From NCBI RefSeq assembly GCF_024494655.1, contig NZ_JANHDL010000002.1:248001-312000 (forward strand): 64,000 bases of DNA, in the 5' to 3' direction. The notes beneath the pieces are model-generated. The model was not told the DNA's origin and did no database searches. It was given only the letters and a program-made list of their open reading frames with translations. The stretch comes from Halorubrum laminariae. GTDB lineage: Archaea > Halobacteriota > Halobacteria > Halobacteriales > Haloferacaceae. Positions 1 through 8,468 of this stretch are shown piece by piece (position 1 is the stretch's first letter; each line of letters starts with the position of its first letter). Position numbers and translations under genes: made by a program.

Positions 1-60
1 CAACAGATCCGTGAGCGCTTCTCTAGCGGATGGTACTCAAGTTACGGAAGGGGTTGATCA

Positions 61-708
61 TTATCTCGGTGTGAATTGTTCTTCGGAGCTCTCACACGAT
101 CCGCGGAGCGGACAGGAGGAACACGCGGGCGAGCCGGCGGTACAGACTTCGGCCGCGAAGTCGAGCATCGCGTGTTGGAAGTCAGCGCTCCGGGTCGAAG
201 GAGTCAGCGCGTCGGCGAGGACGGCGATCCGGTTCCGGTCTGGGTTCACGTCGAAGAATCGGGACAGCAGTCGCTTGACGTTCGTGTCGACGGCCGCGAT
301 TCCGAGCCCTGTGACGTGTATCAGGACCGACCGGGCCGTGTACTCGCCGACCCCGTGGAGGTTCACTAGCTCCGGGTACTCCCGCGGCACGTCGCCCGAA
401 TGCCGCGCGAGGATTTCCGAGGCACACCGTCGAAGGTACGCGGCGCGTTTCACGAGCCCGAGCGGCGCGACGTGGGTCCTGATCTCGTCGGTCGTTGCGA
501 CCGCGACGGTTTCCGGAGTGGGATATCGAGCTGCGAACGGCCGGTACGCGCCCGCGACCGCCTCGGCGGTCGTCCGCTGTAACAGTATCTCCGCGAGCAG
601 TAGCTCGAACGGCGTCCGCTCCGGCTCTCGCCACGGCAGATCGTGGCGGCCGTTCCGCTCGTACCAAGCGAGCAGGGGGTCAACGAAGGCGTGCTGCGGA
701 TCGAACAC
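61..708 (-). CDS. HhH-GPD DNA glycosylase, Mig/MutY-like
   Basis: 215 residues, GTG start. A base-excision repair glycosylase of the endonuclease III/MutY superfamily. The helix-hairpin-helix HGVGEYTA lies at residues 118-125, the catalytic Asp is D141 in VDTNVKR, and a 4Fe-4S cluster loop has Cys 189, 196, 199 and 205 (C-x6-C-x2-C-x5-C). At the position where endonuclease III has its catalytic Lys and E. coli MutY has Ser, this protein has Tyr123, as in the archaeal T/G-mismatch glycosylase Mig. It is much shorter than MutY (about 350) and has no C-terminal NUDIX-like domain. A U/G- or T/G-mismatch role is inferred. It sits beside an integrase and a predicted nuclease, so it may be accessory. 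High confidence in the superfamily, moderate in the Mig-type substrate. Confidence 0.85.
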   Translation of the reverse strand: MFDPQHAFVDPLLAWYERNGRHDLPWREPERTPFELLLAEILLQRTTAEAVAGAYRPFAARYPTPETVAVATTDEIRTHVAPLGLVKRAAYLRRCASEILARHSGDVPREYPELVNLHGVGEYTARSVLIHVTGLGIAAVDTNVKRLLSRFFDVNPDRNRIAVLADALTPSTRSADFQHAMLDFAAEVCTAGSPACSSCPLRGSCESSEEQFTPR

Positions 709-768
709 GAGAGGCTCTCGCCGCGTCTTCGTTGAAAAATACGAGTGGGGCCGCGGCCGGCCCGGTCG

Positions 769-1764
769 TCAGACGTTGTCGAGGTAGCCGCGGCGCTGCT
801 CCATCTTCACCTCCTCGGACCGCTTGTCGTAGTGCTCATCGAGGACTTTCCGGCTCACGTTCATCCGGTCACTGACGACGTCAACCGGCACGTCGCTGGT
901 GAGGAAGTGCGTGATGCTCCCCCGACGGATCGCGTGCGGGCTGACAGCTTCGGGGCACTTCTCCTCGCCGGCGGCGCAGTCCGGGCAGTCGGCTCCCCGG
1001 TAGCACGGGGCCGTCACCCGGTACGTGATTCGACGGATCGTGTTCCCGTGCATCCAGCCGTGCGGCGTGGTGAACAGCGGGTCGCGGCCGTAATCGTCGG
1101 TCACGTCCTTCCGGTGGTTCCGGATGTAGTCAGCGAGCACTTCGGAGACGGCGGGCGTGAGCGCGACGGGTCGCTGACCGCTCTTGGCGTTCTTCAGGGT
1201 CGTCCCCTCGTCCGGTCGGTGGATCAGCTGAACGTAGTTTTCGTCAGTGAAGACGTCGTCCACGTCGAGCGAGTGCGCGGATCCGACGCGGATCCCCGTC
1301 TGCCAGAGCAGCGCCATCACCGCGTGCTCCTTCGAGGCGTACTCGTATTTCGACAGGTAGTCCATGATCTCCTGTGCGTCCTCGGCGTCGAGCGTCTCGT
1401 CGCGCTTCCGCTCTTCGGGGTGGACGCGCGGGACCATCACCTTGTCGTACAGGTTCTGCGGCACCGCCTCGATTGACCCCGCCCACTTCAGAAGCACGCG
1501 GAGCGTGGACATCTGCATGCGGAGCGTGAGTTTATTCAGGTCGCCGTCTTCCTTCCGCCAGAGCCGGTACCGCTGTAGGTCCCGGCCGGAGAGCTCGTTG
1601 AGGTTGTCTATTCCGTTCTCACCGCACCACCGAACGAACGGGTTCAGACGGTACCGATGGTTCCGAACGGTCGAGTCGGTACAGTCGGTCGCCTTGTGAT
1701 CCAAGAACAGCTCCTGCGCCGTCCCCGGTTCGATGGGTTCGAGATCGTCTTCGTCCGTGCTCAT
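769..1764 (-). CDS. Tyrosine recombinase / phage-type integrase
   Basis: 331 residues from ATG at 1764; a GTG three codons upstream (1773) is an alternative. The N-terminal SAM-like core-binding domain covers about residues 10-110 and the catalytic domain about 125-325. Catalytic residues visible: Arg159 in TGIRVGSAHSLD, His277-x2-Arg280 in HAIRRGSITHFL, nucleophile Tyr312 in DEHYDKRSE. The usual second His just before the Tyr is replaced (MNVSRK). Cysteines 254, 260, 263 and 270 form a zinc-knuckle-like insert between the two halves of the active site. Haloarchaeal integrases of this type mediate site-specific integration of plasmids and proviruses. The att-like structure at 1857-1989 lies just upstream of its start, the usual arrangement. 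No other phage genes are in the window. Confidence 0.93.
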   Translation of the reverse strand: MSTDEDDLEPIEPGTAQELFLDHKATDCTDSTVRNHRYRLNPFVRWCGENGIDNLNELSGRDLQRYRLWRKEDGDLNKLTLRMQMSTLRVLLKWAGSIEAVPQNLYDKVMVPRVHPEERKRDETLDAEDAQEIMDYLSKYEYASKEHAVMALLWQTGIRVGSAHSLDVDDVFTDENYVQLIHRPDEGTTLKNAKSGQRPVALTPAVSEVLADYIRNHRKDVTDDYGRDPLFTTPHGWMHGNTIRRITYRVTAPCYRGADCPDCAAGEEKCPEAVSPHAIRRGSITHFLTSDVPVDVVSDRMNVSRKVLDEHYDKRSEEVKMEQRRGYLDNV

Positions 1765-1856
1765 AGTTGTCACAGACCCCCGTTAGAAGACGTCTCGCGC
1801 GCGAAACCGAGAGGGAAGGGAAACCGCGTAGTCCGCGGATTATCCGCCCCAACCCA

Positions 1857-1989
1857 TACGTTCTCCTGACGCTTTTGAAGGAGCGCGGAGCAGGTCGGCG
1901 TTCCCGCTTAGTGAAGCGAGGCGAAGAGTAGCGGACGACCCAAGGGAGTCGTCCGCGTTCGAATCCGCACCAGTCAATACGTTCTCTGA
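1857..1989. other. Putative attachment-site remnant with hairpin and tRNA 3'-like piece
   Basis: Non-coding stretch between the integrase and the nuclease gene. A 10-base direct repeat ATACGTTCTC occurs at 1857 and again at 1977. Between the copies lies a perfect 9-bp inverted repeat, GCGGACGAC and GTCGTCCGC (1931-1956), followed directly by GTTCGAATCCGCACCAGTCA (from 1957). That string resembles a tRNA T-loop and 3' acceptor strand, but the preceding bases cannot pair with it as a T-stem (TGCGG would be needed), so there is no intact tRNA. A tRNA 3' fragment left by site-specific integration would look like this. The assignment is inference. Confidence 0.35.
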
Positions 1990-2065
1990 TTGGTGATAAA
2001 AAGGCAGTTTCACGTGTTCGTCGATCAGATCCAGCCGTCCGGTCATGACGCCGACACCTGGCCCA

Positions 2066-3229
2066 TCAGCCGCCATCCGCCACGATCCACGGCTTCTCGT
2101 CCGGATCGTACTCGCTCATCGCCCCGCTGTGGCTACGGGTCTCGGCCGCGAGGACGCCGACGTGTTTCAACTGCTGGACGAAGTTGAACAGGACGTTGTT
2201 GCGGATCACGTCTCGCCACACGGACGGATCGCGGTAGAGCCGCGCCGTTTCACCCCGCTCGATCAGCTTTCGAGCGCGCGAGGCCCCGCGAATCGTACAG
2301 AACGTGCTCAAGAAGACGTTCGGGTACTCGCGGACGAGTCGCTCGACGAGATCGAGGAAGTGGATCCGCGGCCCCTCCTCGCGGAGCGCGTCGAGCAGCA
2401 GCCCGAACTCGGGGTGTCTGGCGAAGGCGTTGCGCAGTAGCGTCGCGAGCGGTGGGTGAACCGCAGCCAGGGTCTGTCCCGTGACCTCGTCTTTCGTCAG
2501 GCGAAGGTCGTCGAGTTCTTCGATTCCGCACCCGCGGAGCACGGTCGACGACAGCGCTCCCTGCGACGTTAGCTCGTAAGGAGATCCGACCGTGAGGAGC
2601 CCGAGCGTCCGCGCGCTCGTGACCGTCTCGTCGCCCGCACCGAACCCGTACTCGTCGGCGATGACATCGACGAGTTCGGTGCGGGCGAGGGGGCCGTACC
2701 GGTCGAGCGCGACGACCGGCGCGAGGTAATTCAGCGGCTGCGCGAGGCTCAGCGTCGTGATGTCGCCGCCGAAGACATCGTCGCGCAGGCGGACAGACAG
2801 CTGTCCAGCGACATCGGCGACCTCCGCGGTCGACTCGGCGCTCGGGGGCGCGTCCCACGACGCCGATCCGTCCGGGTCGACGCCGATGACGCCGACGCCC
2901 TTCGACCGGAGTAGGTCGGCGTGCGGCGCGACGGCGTCACTGGTCCCCGCCAGGTACGCGACGTGCGACCCCTGCTGGTAGGTCAGCGCCTGCCCGATAC
3001 CGCGGAGCAGGTTCCGCGAGCCCTTCACCTCGATCGCGAACACCCGGTCCGCCTCGGTGAATCCGAGCACGTCGGGGTACCGCCCGCGGATCGAGATCTC
3101 GTGGCGGCGACAGCGGTCGAGCACGTCGGCGTACGCGTCGCTGTGGGCCTCCGGCACGTGGACCAGCGGTTCGTAGTTCCGCTCGTCGAGCGCGGTCACG
3201 ACGCGGTCGAAGACCGCAGGCTCGTCCAT
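2066..3229 (-). CDS. Predicted PD-(D/E)xK nuclease, RecB-like
   Basis: 387 residues. The N-terminal domain has a restriction-endonuclease-like signature: P52-D53, then E67-V68-K69 in FAIEVKG, then a Q-x3-Y motif (Q80-ALT-Y84), the arrangement seen in RecB-family nucleases. The C-terminal two thirds (about residues 140-387) has no motif I recognise; it looks helical and could be a winged-helix or DNA-binding region. The gene stands alone between the att-like stretch and a converging CinA-like gene. Cutting of DNA is predicted; the substrate and whether it serves defence or repair are unknown. Base composition matches the neighbours. Confidence 0.65.
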   Translation of the reverse strand: MDEPAVFDRVVTALDERNYEPLVHVPEAHSDAYADVLDRCRRHEISIRGRYPDVLGFTEADRVFAIEVKGSRNLLRGIGQALTYQQGSHVAYLAGTSDAVAPHADLLRSKGVGVIGVDPDGSASWDAPPSAESTAEVADVAGQLSVRLRDDVFGGDITTLSLAQPLNYLAPVVALDRYGPLARTELVDVIADEYGFGAGDETVTSARTLGLLTVGSPYELTSQGALSSTVLRGCGIEELDDLRLTKDEVTGQTLAAVHPPLATLLRNAFARHPEFGLLLDALREEGPRIHFLDLVERLVREYPNVFLSTFCTIRGASRARKLIERGETARLYRDPSVWRDVIRNNVLFNFVQQLKHVGVLAAETRSHSGAMSEYDPDEKPWIVADGG

Positions 3230-3282
3230 ATCGTCCCCCTCGACGTGTCGGCACTAAACAATTCGCTCGACGGTTCCTCTCG

Positions 3283-4023
3283 CTACCAACCGCGTCGGAC
3301 CGGTTCGTCGCTCGCGTTGACGTTCGCCAGCAGCCACTCGGCCGCGGCGTCGATCGCGGCCCCGTCGGTCCCGGTCACCTTCAGTCGGTTGTGGTCGGCC
3401 TCGCGGTCGGGGTAACAGCCGACGGCGACATCGAAGCGGTCCATGGCCGTCTCCAGAGCCGGCACGATGTTCGACTCGGGTTCGACCGTGTAGAGGAACC
3501 GCGACCGGCGGTCGCCGGCGAACTCGTCGGCGACGGCGTCGAACATGGCTTGCAGCTCGTCGGGGATGCCCGGCATGACGTAGACGCCCTCGACGACACA
3601 GCCCGGGGCGAGGCCGGCCTCGTTCAACAGCGGCCGGCTCCCGGTGGGAATCGCGGCCTCGGCGTCGACATCCACGTCGACGTCGCGGTCGGGGATCCGG
3701 TCGCGGACGGCCGCGAGTCGACGTTCGACGGCCTCGCGGGTGAGGTCCGTCGGAGCCAGTTCGCGGCCGAACGCGTCGGCGACGGCCTCCATCGTCACGT
3801 CGTCGGGGGTGCTCCCGAGCCCGCCGGTGACGATCACGGCGTCGAAGGCGTCGGAGTACGTGTGCGCCTGCTCGGCGATGACCGATCGGTCGTCGGGGAC
3901 CGAGAGAATGCGCGGAACGCCGACGCCGCGGTCGCTCAACTCGCCGGCGAGCCAGTTCGCGTTCGTGTTCACCGTATCCCCCGAGAGCAACTCGTCGCCG
4001 ACCGTGATCAACGCGACCTCCAT
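3283..4023 (-). CDS. CinA/MoaB-like molybdopterin-binding-fold protein
   Basis: 246 residues. It opens with ITVGDELLSGDTVNTNAN and continues with VIVTGGLGSTPDDVTMEAV, the two hallmark segments of the MoaB/MogA/CinA N-terminal fold. It has only that domain; the nicotinamide-nucleotide amidase domain of bacterial CinA is absent. Archaeal stand-alone versions are usually annotated competence/damage-inducible protein A or molybdopterin-binding protein, and their biochemical role is unproven. It is followed 39 bases later (in the same direction, upstream) by an MFS carrier gene, so the two could be co-transcribed. Fold assignment is secure, function is not. Confidence 0.85.
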   Translation of the reverse strand: MEVALITVGDELLSGDTVNTNANWLAGELSDRGVGVPRILSVPDDRSVIAEQAHTYSDAFDAVIVTGGLGSTPDDVTMEAVADAFGRELAPTDLTREAVERRLAAVRDRIPDRDVDVDVDAEAAIPTGSRPLLNEAGLAPGCVVEGVYVMPGIPDELQAMFDAVADEFAGDRRSRFLYTVEPESNIVPALETAMDRFDVAVGCYPDREADHNRLKVTGTDGAAIDAAAEWLLANVNASDEPVRRGW

Positions 4024-4062
4024 CGGCCTCGCTACGGCGGCGAGACGGATGTGCGTTTCCCG

Positions 4063-5403
4063 TCAGCTCACGGAGCCGTTCTCGTCGCCGTCGAATCCCG
4101 CGTCGCTCGGCGGGCGCAACAGGAACGTCGCGAGCCCCGCAGCGATGGCGAGTGCGCCGCCGAGCGCGAACGTCGGCTCCCAGCCGAACCGCGCGACGAG
4201 GTAGCCGGCCACGGTTCCGGCGAAGACGCCGCCGCCGATCTTCGCCGTGTAGAGGGCGGCGTAGTTCCCCGAGGAGTTCCACGCGCCGTAGTAGTCCGCG
4301 ACGATGGAGGGGAAGAATACGTACAGCGGCGACGAGAAGAACATCGCGCCCATCACGAGCGCGACGAACAGAATACCGGCCTCAGCGCGACCCGCGCCGA
4401 TGAGCCCGAGCCTGAACACGCCGGCGAGAACGAACGAGATGGCCATGACCCACGTGCGATCGAACCGATCTGAGGCCTCGCCGAGGATCATCCGCGAGAC
4501 GCCGGCGGCGACGGGCAACACCGTCGCCGCGGCGGTCGCCACGACCGCGGCCAGTCCGAAGTGGTCGGCGAATCGGACGACGTTAGCGGTGACGATGAGG
4601 TCGGCCCCGGCGGTCGCGATGAACATGGCGTACAGGAGCCAGAACTGCCACGTCGAGAACATCTCGCGGGTGCCGTAGTCGCGCCCGCGAAGCGATGTTG
4701 CCAGATCGCCGCCGTCGTCGGCCTCGGCGGACGGCTCGTCGGTAGATTCGTCGTGTTCGTCGCGTTCGTCGCTCTCGTCGTCGAGCCAGTCGTCGGGCGG
4801 GTCCTGCAGGAGGTACGCGCCGACGAGCGTCACGAGCAGGATCGCGACACCGAGGTTCCGGAGTACGTCGGCGTAGGCTCCCACGGTGGCGTTCGCACGG
4901 ACGTACGGGACCACGAGAGCGCTCCCGCCCGCGAACGCCATCGTCCCGATGCCGGTGGTGAGTCCGGTGCGATCGGGAAACCACTTGACCGCGGTGTTGA
5001 CCGCGACCGTGTAGACGATCCCGACGCCGACGGCCCCGAGCGAGTACAACAGGTACAGCTGCCAGACCGTGGTCGCGTACGCGAGTCCGAGGTACCCGCC
5101 GCCGGCGAGTATCGCGGCGAGGAACGTCAGCGCGCCCGGACCGTGTCGGTCGCGCCACTTCCCGGCGGGGAACTGCGAGAGCGACTGGAAGACGACGTAA
5201 AACGAGAACACCGCACCGAGCGCCGGCAGCGCGATGTCGAGGCTCGCCGCGAGCGGCTGCTCGATCGACGACCAGACGTACTGGTACGGGCTCACCGCGG
5301 CCATCATCCCCGCCGCGGCGAGGATCTGCCACCACCGCGAGAAGCCGAGCGTGTCGGCCGCGCGGCGCGCGTAGTCGACGCCGCCGTTTTCCCCGTCAGC
5401 CAT
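4063..5403 (-). CDS. MFS transporter, OFA (oxalate/formate antiporter-like) family
   Basis: 446 residues with about 12 predicted membrane helices, split 6+6 by an acidic cytoplasmic loop around residues 200-235. The segment WFPDRTGLTTGIGTMAFAGG in helix 4-5 is typical of the OFA subfamily of major facilitator carriers, and PAGKWRDRHGP is the MFS loop 2-3 motif. Members exchange monocarboxylates such as oxalate and formate or transport other organic anions; the substrate here cannot be read from sequence. The promoter is probably the TTTAA-containing element near 5490 on the minus strand. The upstream 332-base gap is shared with a divergent UspA gene. Confidence 0.88.
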   Translation of the reverse strand: MADGENGGVDYARRAADTLGFSRWWQILAAAGMMAAVSPYQYVWSSIEQPLAASLDIALPALGAVFSFYVVFQSLSQFPAGKWRDRHGPGALTFLAAILAGGGYLGLAYATTVWQLYLLYSLGAVGVGIVYTVAVNTAVKWFPDRTGLTTGIGTMAFAGGSALVVPYVRANATVGAYADVLRNLGVAILLVTLVGAYLLQDPPDDWLDDESDERDEHDESTDEPSAEADDGGDLATSLRGRDYGTREMFSTWQFWLLYAMFIATAGADLIVTANVVRFADHFGLAAVVATAAATVLPVAAGVSRMILGEASDRFDRTWVMAISFVLAGVFRLGLIGAGRAEAGILFVALVMGAMFFSSPLYVFFPSIVADYYGAWNSSGNYAALYTAKIGGGVFAGTVAGYLVARFGWEPTFALGGALAIAAGLATFLLRPPSDAGFDGDENGSVS

Positions 5404-5735
5404 CGGTTCGGTCCGTCGCGTCGGTGGTGTGTATCGATATCATGTGCCTTCTCGTGTGCCGGTCCGCTCTGTTCCGGTACTGACCGACTCGGCAGTTAAA
5501 ACGCGTCGTTGCAGTCGTTCTTGCCGTCGCGGCCAAGACGCCACCGCTTCGATCTATATACCGCATTGGTAAACAGACGTTGAACATTTTCGGTGAGAAA
5601 TCCAGTATCACTCACGGGATCGACATAGATAATGATAATCGTTTATCCTGTCGAAAACCGTTAAGAGGCGGCCGCTCCTACCCGCATACGAGAGAAGCCG
5701 GCGATCGCGGATCGATACGGCCGGCACCGAACACC
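5404..5735. promoter_or_regulatory. Divergent intergenic region, MFS carrier / UspA
   Basis: 332 bases without a convincing gene. A minus-strand TATA-like element (around 5489-5500) fits the MFS gene. On the plus strand there are a TATA-like CTATATACC near 5555 and an ACCGTTAAGAGG near 5669. Around 5628-5647 lies an AT-rich imperfect inverted repeat, GATAA...TTATC, around TGATAATCG, which could be an operator. An open frame extends upstream of UspA to 5580 but has no UspA-like content. Confidence 0.4.
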
Positions 5736-6233
5736 ATGTCAGCCAACTCAGACACGTCCGATTCGACGAACGACCCCTCGACCGTCACGCAGTCGTCCGC
5801 GACCGCAGCGCCCAGATCACTTTTCGAGCGCGTGCTCGTTGTCACCGCCGACACGGACGCCGGCCGCGCCGCGGTCGACGCCGGCGTCGAGATCGCGGCC
5901 GCCCACGGCGCGAGCGTCGACGCGCTGTACGTCGTCGACACCACCGAACACTGGGACATGGCGGTCGAGCGATCGGAGCGCGAGGGCGAGACGCTCGTCG
6001 AGGACGCCGAATCGCGCGGTGCGGTCGCCGGCGTCGACGTGGACAAGTGGTTCCGGTACGGGACGGCACACGAGGAGGTGCTCGGGTTCGCCGCCGCGCA
6101 CGACGCCGACCTGATCGTCGTCGGCTCCGCTCGCCGGACGGGCCTCAACCGGCTCGTCCACCCGGAGACGCTCCCCGTTCGGGTCCAGCGTGGTGCCTCC
6201 GCGCCCGTGATGGTCGTCGGCGCGGACGACTGA
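5736..6233 (+). CDS. Universal stress protein UspA family
   Basis: 165 residues from the ATG at 5736. A Ser/Thr-rich N-terminal tail of about 25 residues precedes the UspA alpha/beta domain. Recognisable parts: the first strand RVLVVTADTDAGRAAVDAG, the central HGASVDALYVVD, and the C-terminal ADLIVVGSARRTGLNRLV. The usual G-x2-G-x9-G-(S/T) ATP-binding loop is only partly kept, so nucleotide binding is uncertain. The open frame extends to 5580, but that extension is Arg-rich and unlike Usp proteins. A stress-linked cytoplasmic role is the family inference. Confidence 0.88.
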   Translation: MSANSDTSDSTNDPSTVTQSSATAAPRSLFERVLVVTADTDAGRAAVDAGVEIAAAHGASVDALYVVDTTEHWDMAVERSEREGETLVEDAESRGAVAGVDVDKWFRYGTAHEEVLGFAAAHDADLIVVGSARRTGLNRLVHPETLPVRVQRGASAPVMVVGADD

Positions 6234-6349
6234 GACGGCGCGGACGACAATCCGAAAACCGACCGTTTCAGGGATCCGGAACGGACGGCGGCACGGGTGC
6301 GCGCCGCGTCGACGCCACCGATTAAGTCGGTGTAGCACCTACACCGGTC

Positions 6350-7396
6350 GTGACGGAGATCGCCATCGCCGGTGCGGGGGCGGGTGCGGCGGCCGCGGCG
6401 TTCGTCCTCGCGGACGCGGCCCCGGACGCCGACGTGACGGTACTCGAAAAATCCGGCGGGCTCTGTGGCCGCGCGGCCACCCGCCGACGCGACGATCTGA
6501 CCTACGACTACGGCGCGAACTATCTAAAAGCCGACGACGAGCGCGTCGTCGATCTGGTCACGGAGCGACTCGACGCCGAGGGGCTCGTCGAGGTCGCCGA
6601 GCCGGTGTACACCTTCGATTCCGACGGTGCGGTGTCGCCCGGACGCGACGCCGACGAGCGGAAGTGGAGCTATCGACAAGGGCTCACTCAGATCGCAAAG
6701 CGACTGTTCGTGCGGACGGACGCGACGGTCCACCGGCGCACCCCCGTGGAGACGGTTCGGCGGGTCGGCGACGACACCGCTCGCTGGGAACTCGTCGACG
6801 CGGCGGGAGAGTCGTGGGGGCCGTTCGACCGGCTCCTGTTGAATCCGCCCGCACCGCAGACCGCCGAACTCCTCCGGACTGCGGAGTGGGCGTCGCCACT
6901 CCGCGACCGGCTCGTCGAGGCAGCCAGTGCGGTGGAGTACCGAACGATATGGACCGCGGTGGCGCGTTACCTGTTCGAGGTCGACGTGCCGTACTACGGG
7001 CTGGTCAACGCCGACAAAGAACACGCTGTCGGGTGGATCTCCCGCGAGGAGTGCAAAGCGGGACACGTCCCCGACGACGAGACCCTGCTCGTCGTGCAGG
7101 CGAACGATGGCTGGTCCCGCGAGCACTACGACCGCGACCCCGCGGCGAACGCCGCCGCCCTCGCCGAGCACGCGGCCGATATCGTCGGCGACGACCGACT
7201 CGCCGATCCCGCGTGGGTCGACACGCAGGGGTGGCGCTACGCGCTGCCCGAGTCCGGGATCGACGGCGACGCGGTGGACGCGGCACGCGAGGCGGGCCTA
7301 CACTTCCTCGGCGACTGGGTCGCCGGCGAGGGGCGACTGCACGCGGCCATCGCGAACGGACTGGATGTCGGCGAGCGCGTCGCCGCCGATCTGTAG
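6350..7396 (+). CDS. FAD-dependent oxidoreductase, amine-oxidase/renalase-like
   Basis: 348 residues, GTG start. The N-terminal Rossmann motif is IAGAGAGAAAAAFVL, ending in the acidic residue of VLEKSGGLCGR, where the GGLCGRAATRR segment matches the second FAD-binding motif of the amine oxidase/renalase group. The C-terminal FAD segment is GLHFLGDWVAGEGRLHAAI. Haloarchaeal relatives are annotated as NAD(P)-binding or FAD-dependent proteins without a known substrate. A TATA-like AAGTCGGTGTAG region precedes the start. Flavoprotein assignment is confident; the reaction is not known. Confidence 0.85.
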   Translation: MTEIAIAGAGAGAAAAAFVLADAAPDADVTVLEKSGGLCGRAATRRRDDLTYDYGANYLKADDERVVDLVTERLDAEGLVEVAEPVYTFDSDGAVSPGRDADERKWSYRQGLTQIAKRLFVRTDATVHRRTPVETVRRVGDDTARWELVDAAGESWGPFDRLLLNPPAPQTAELLRTAEWASPLRDRLVEAASAVEYRTIWTAVARYLFEVDVPYYGLVNADKEHAVGWISREECKAGHVPDDETLLVVQANDGWSREHYDRDPAANAAALAEHAADIVGDDRLADPAWVDTQGWRYALPESGIDGDAVDAAREAGLHFLGDWVAGEGRLHAAIANGLDVGERVAADL

Positions 7397-7486
7397 CTCC
7401 TCTCGCGACGCCGCCCCCGCCTCTCGACGCGCGCGTCGGCTCGCCCGAGACGCTTATTTGTGCCCGCCGGAGAGTCCCGACATCGC

Positions 7487-8407
7487 ATGGCCGAGCCGAT
7501 CCTGAAGTGGGCGGGCGGCAAGCGGCAGCTGCTCGACGAGCTGTACGCCCGGTTCCCGGCCGACTACGGCCGCTATCACGAGCCGTTCCTCGGCGGCGGC
7601 GCGGTGTTCTTCGACCTCGAACCGGCGGACGCGACCGTCAACGACGCCAATCCGCGGCTCGTGAACTTCTACGAGCAGGTCCGCGACCGGCCGGACGCGC
7701 TCGTCGAGCGACTGCGGTCGTTAGACGACCCGGAGGCCGACCCGGACCCCGATCTCCCCTACGCTGAAGAGACCGCCCGGGGTCGGTCCGTGGAGAGCTA
7801 CTACTACCAGCAGCGCGCGCGGTTCAACCGGCGGCCGTACGAGGGGGAGTTCGACCCGCTCGAGGAGGCCGCACTCCTGTTGTACCTCAATCGGACCTGC
7901 TACAACGGGCTCTACCGCGAGAACGCGGACGGCGGGTTCAACGTCCCCGTAGGACGGTACGCGAATCCGGACTGGGTGCAACGCGACCGGATTCGAGCCG
8001 CGAGCCGAGTCCTGTCCGACGCGTCGCTGCGGAACGGGGACTTCGCGTACGTCCTCGACGCCGCCGAACCGGGGGATCTGGTCTACTTCGACCCGCCGTA
8101 CGAGCCGATGAGCGCGACGGCGAGCTTCACCGAGTACAGCGCCGAGGGGTTCGATCGGGCGGACCAGACGCGGCTGCTCGAGGTCGCGAGCGACCTCGAT
8201 GCCGCCGGCGTGTCGGTCGTGGTGAGCAACAGCGGCGTGATGTACGAGCCCTACGCCGAGGCGGGATTCCACGTCGACGTCGAGGATGCGACGCGCGCCA
8301 TCAACAGCGACGGAGACAACCGCGACGCGGTCGACGAGATAGTCGCGACAAACGTGCCCCCGAGCGACCGACGGGAGAGCGGCCAGTCAGAGCTTCCGGA
8401 GTTTTGA
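7487..8407 (+). CDS. Dam-type N6-adenine DNA methyltransferase (D12 class)
   Basis: 306 residues from ATG at 7487, chosen because the family conserves KWAGGKRQLL at its very N-terminus; a GTG at 7460 would add nine unlikely residues. SAM-binding motif I is PFLGGGAVFFDL (about residues 33-44) and the catalytic motif is DPPYEPMS (about 202-209), the alpha-class order of M.DpnII and E. coli Dam. The relatives methylate adenine, often in GATC. No restriction endonuclease gene is adjacent, so it looks like an orphan methylase; specificity is inferred only. Confidence 0.92.
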   Translation: MAEPILKWAGGKRQLLDELYARFPADYGRYHEPFLGGGAVFFDLEPADATVNDANPRLVNFYEQVRDRPDALVERLRSLDDPEADPDPDLPYAEETARGRSVESYYYQQRARFNRRPYEGEFDPLEEAALLLYLNRTCYNGLYRENADGGFNVPVGRYANPDWVQRDRIRAASRVLSDASLRNGDFAYVLDAAEPGDLVYFDPPYEPMSATASFTEYSAEGFDRADQTRLLEVASDLDAAGVSVVVSNSGVMYEPYAEAGFHVDVEDATRAINSDGDNRDAVDEIVATNVPPSDRRESGQSELPEF

Positions 8408-8468
8408 TCCGCGAAATTGGCGACCGTATGGGGCGGGCTTTTTCACCGCCCGTGACGACCACCCGCGT

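Noticed and set aside
1931..1978. A complete tRNA gene
   Set aside because: The GTTCGAATC T-loop is present, but there is no pairing T-stem, anticodon arm or acceptor stem. Only a 3'-like fragment can be supported.
5580..5735. Longer N-terminus for the first UspA protein
   Set aside because: The extension is Arg-rich with no family similarity; ATG 5736 gives the normal length and the promoter region lies inside the extension.
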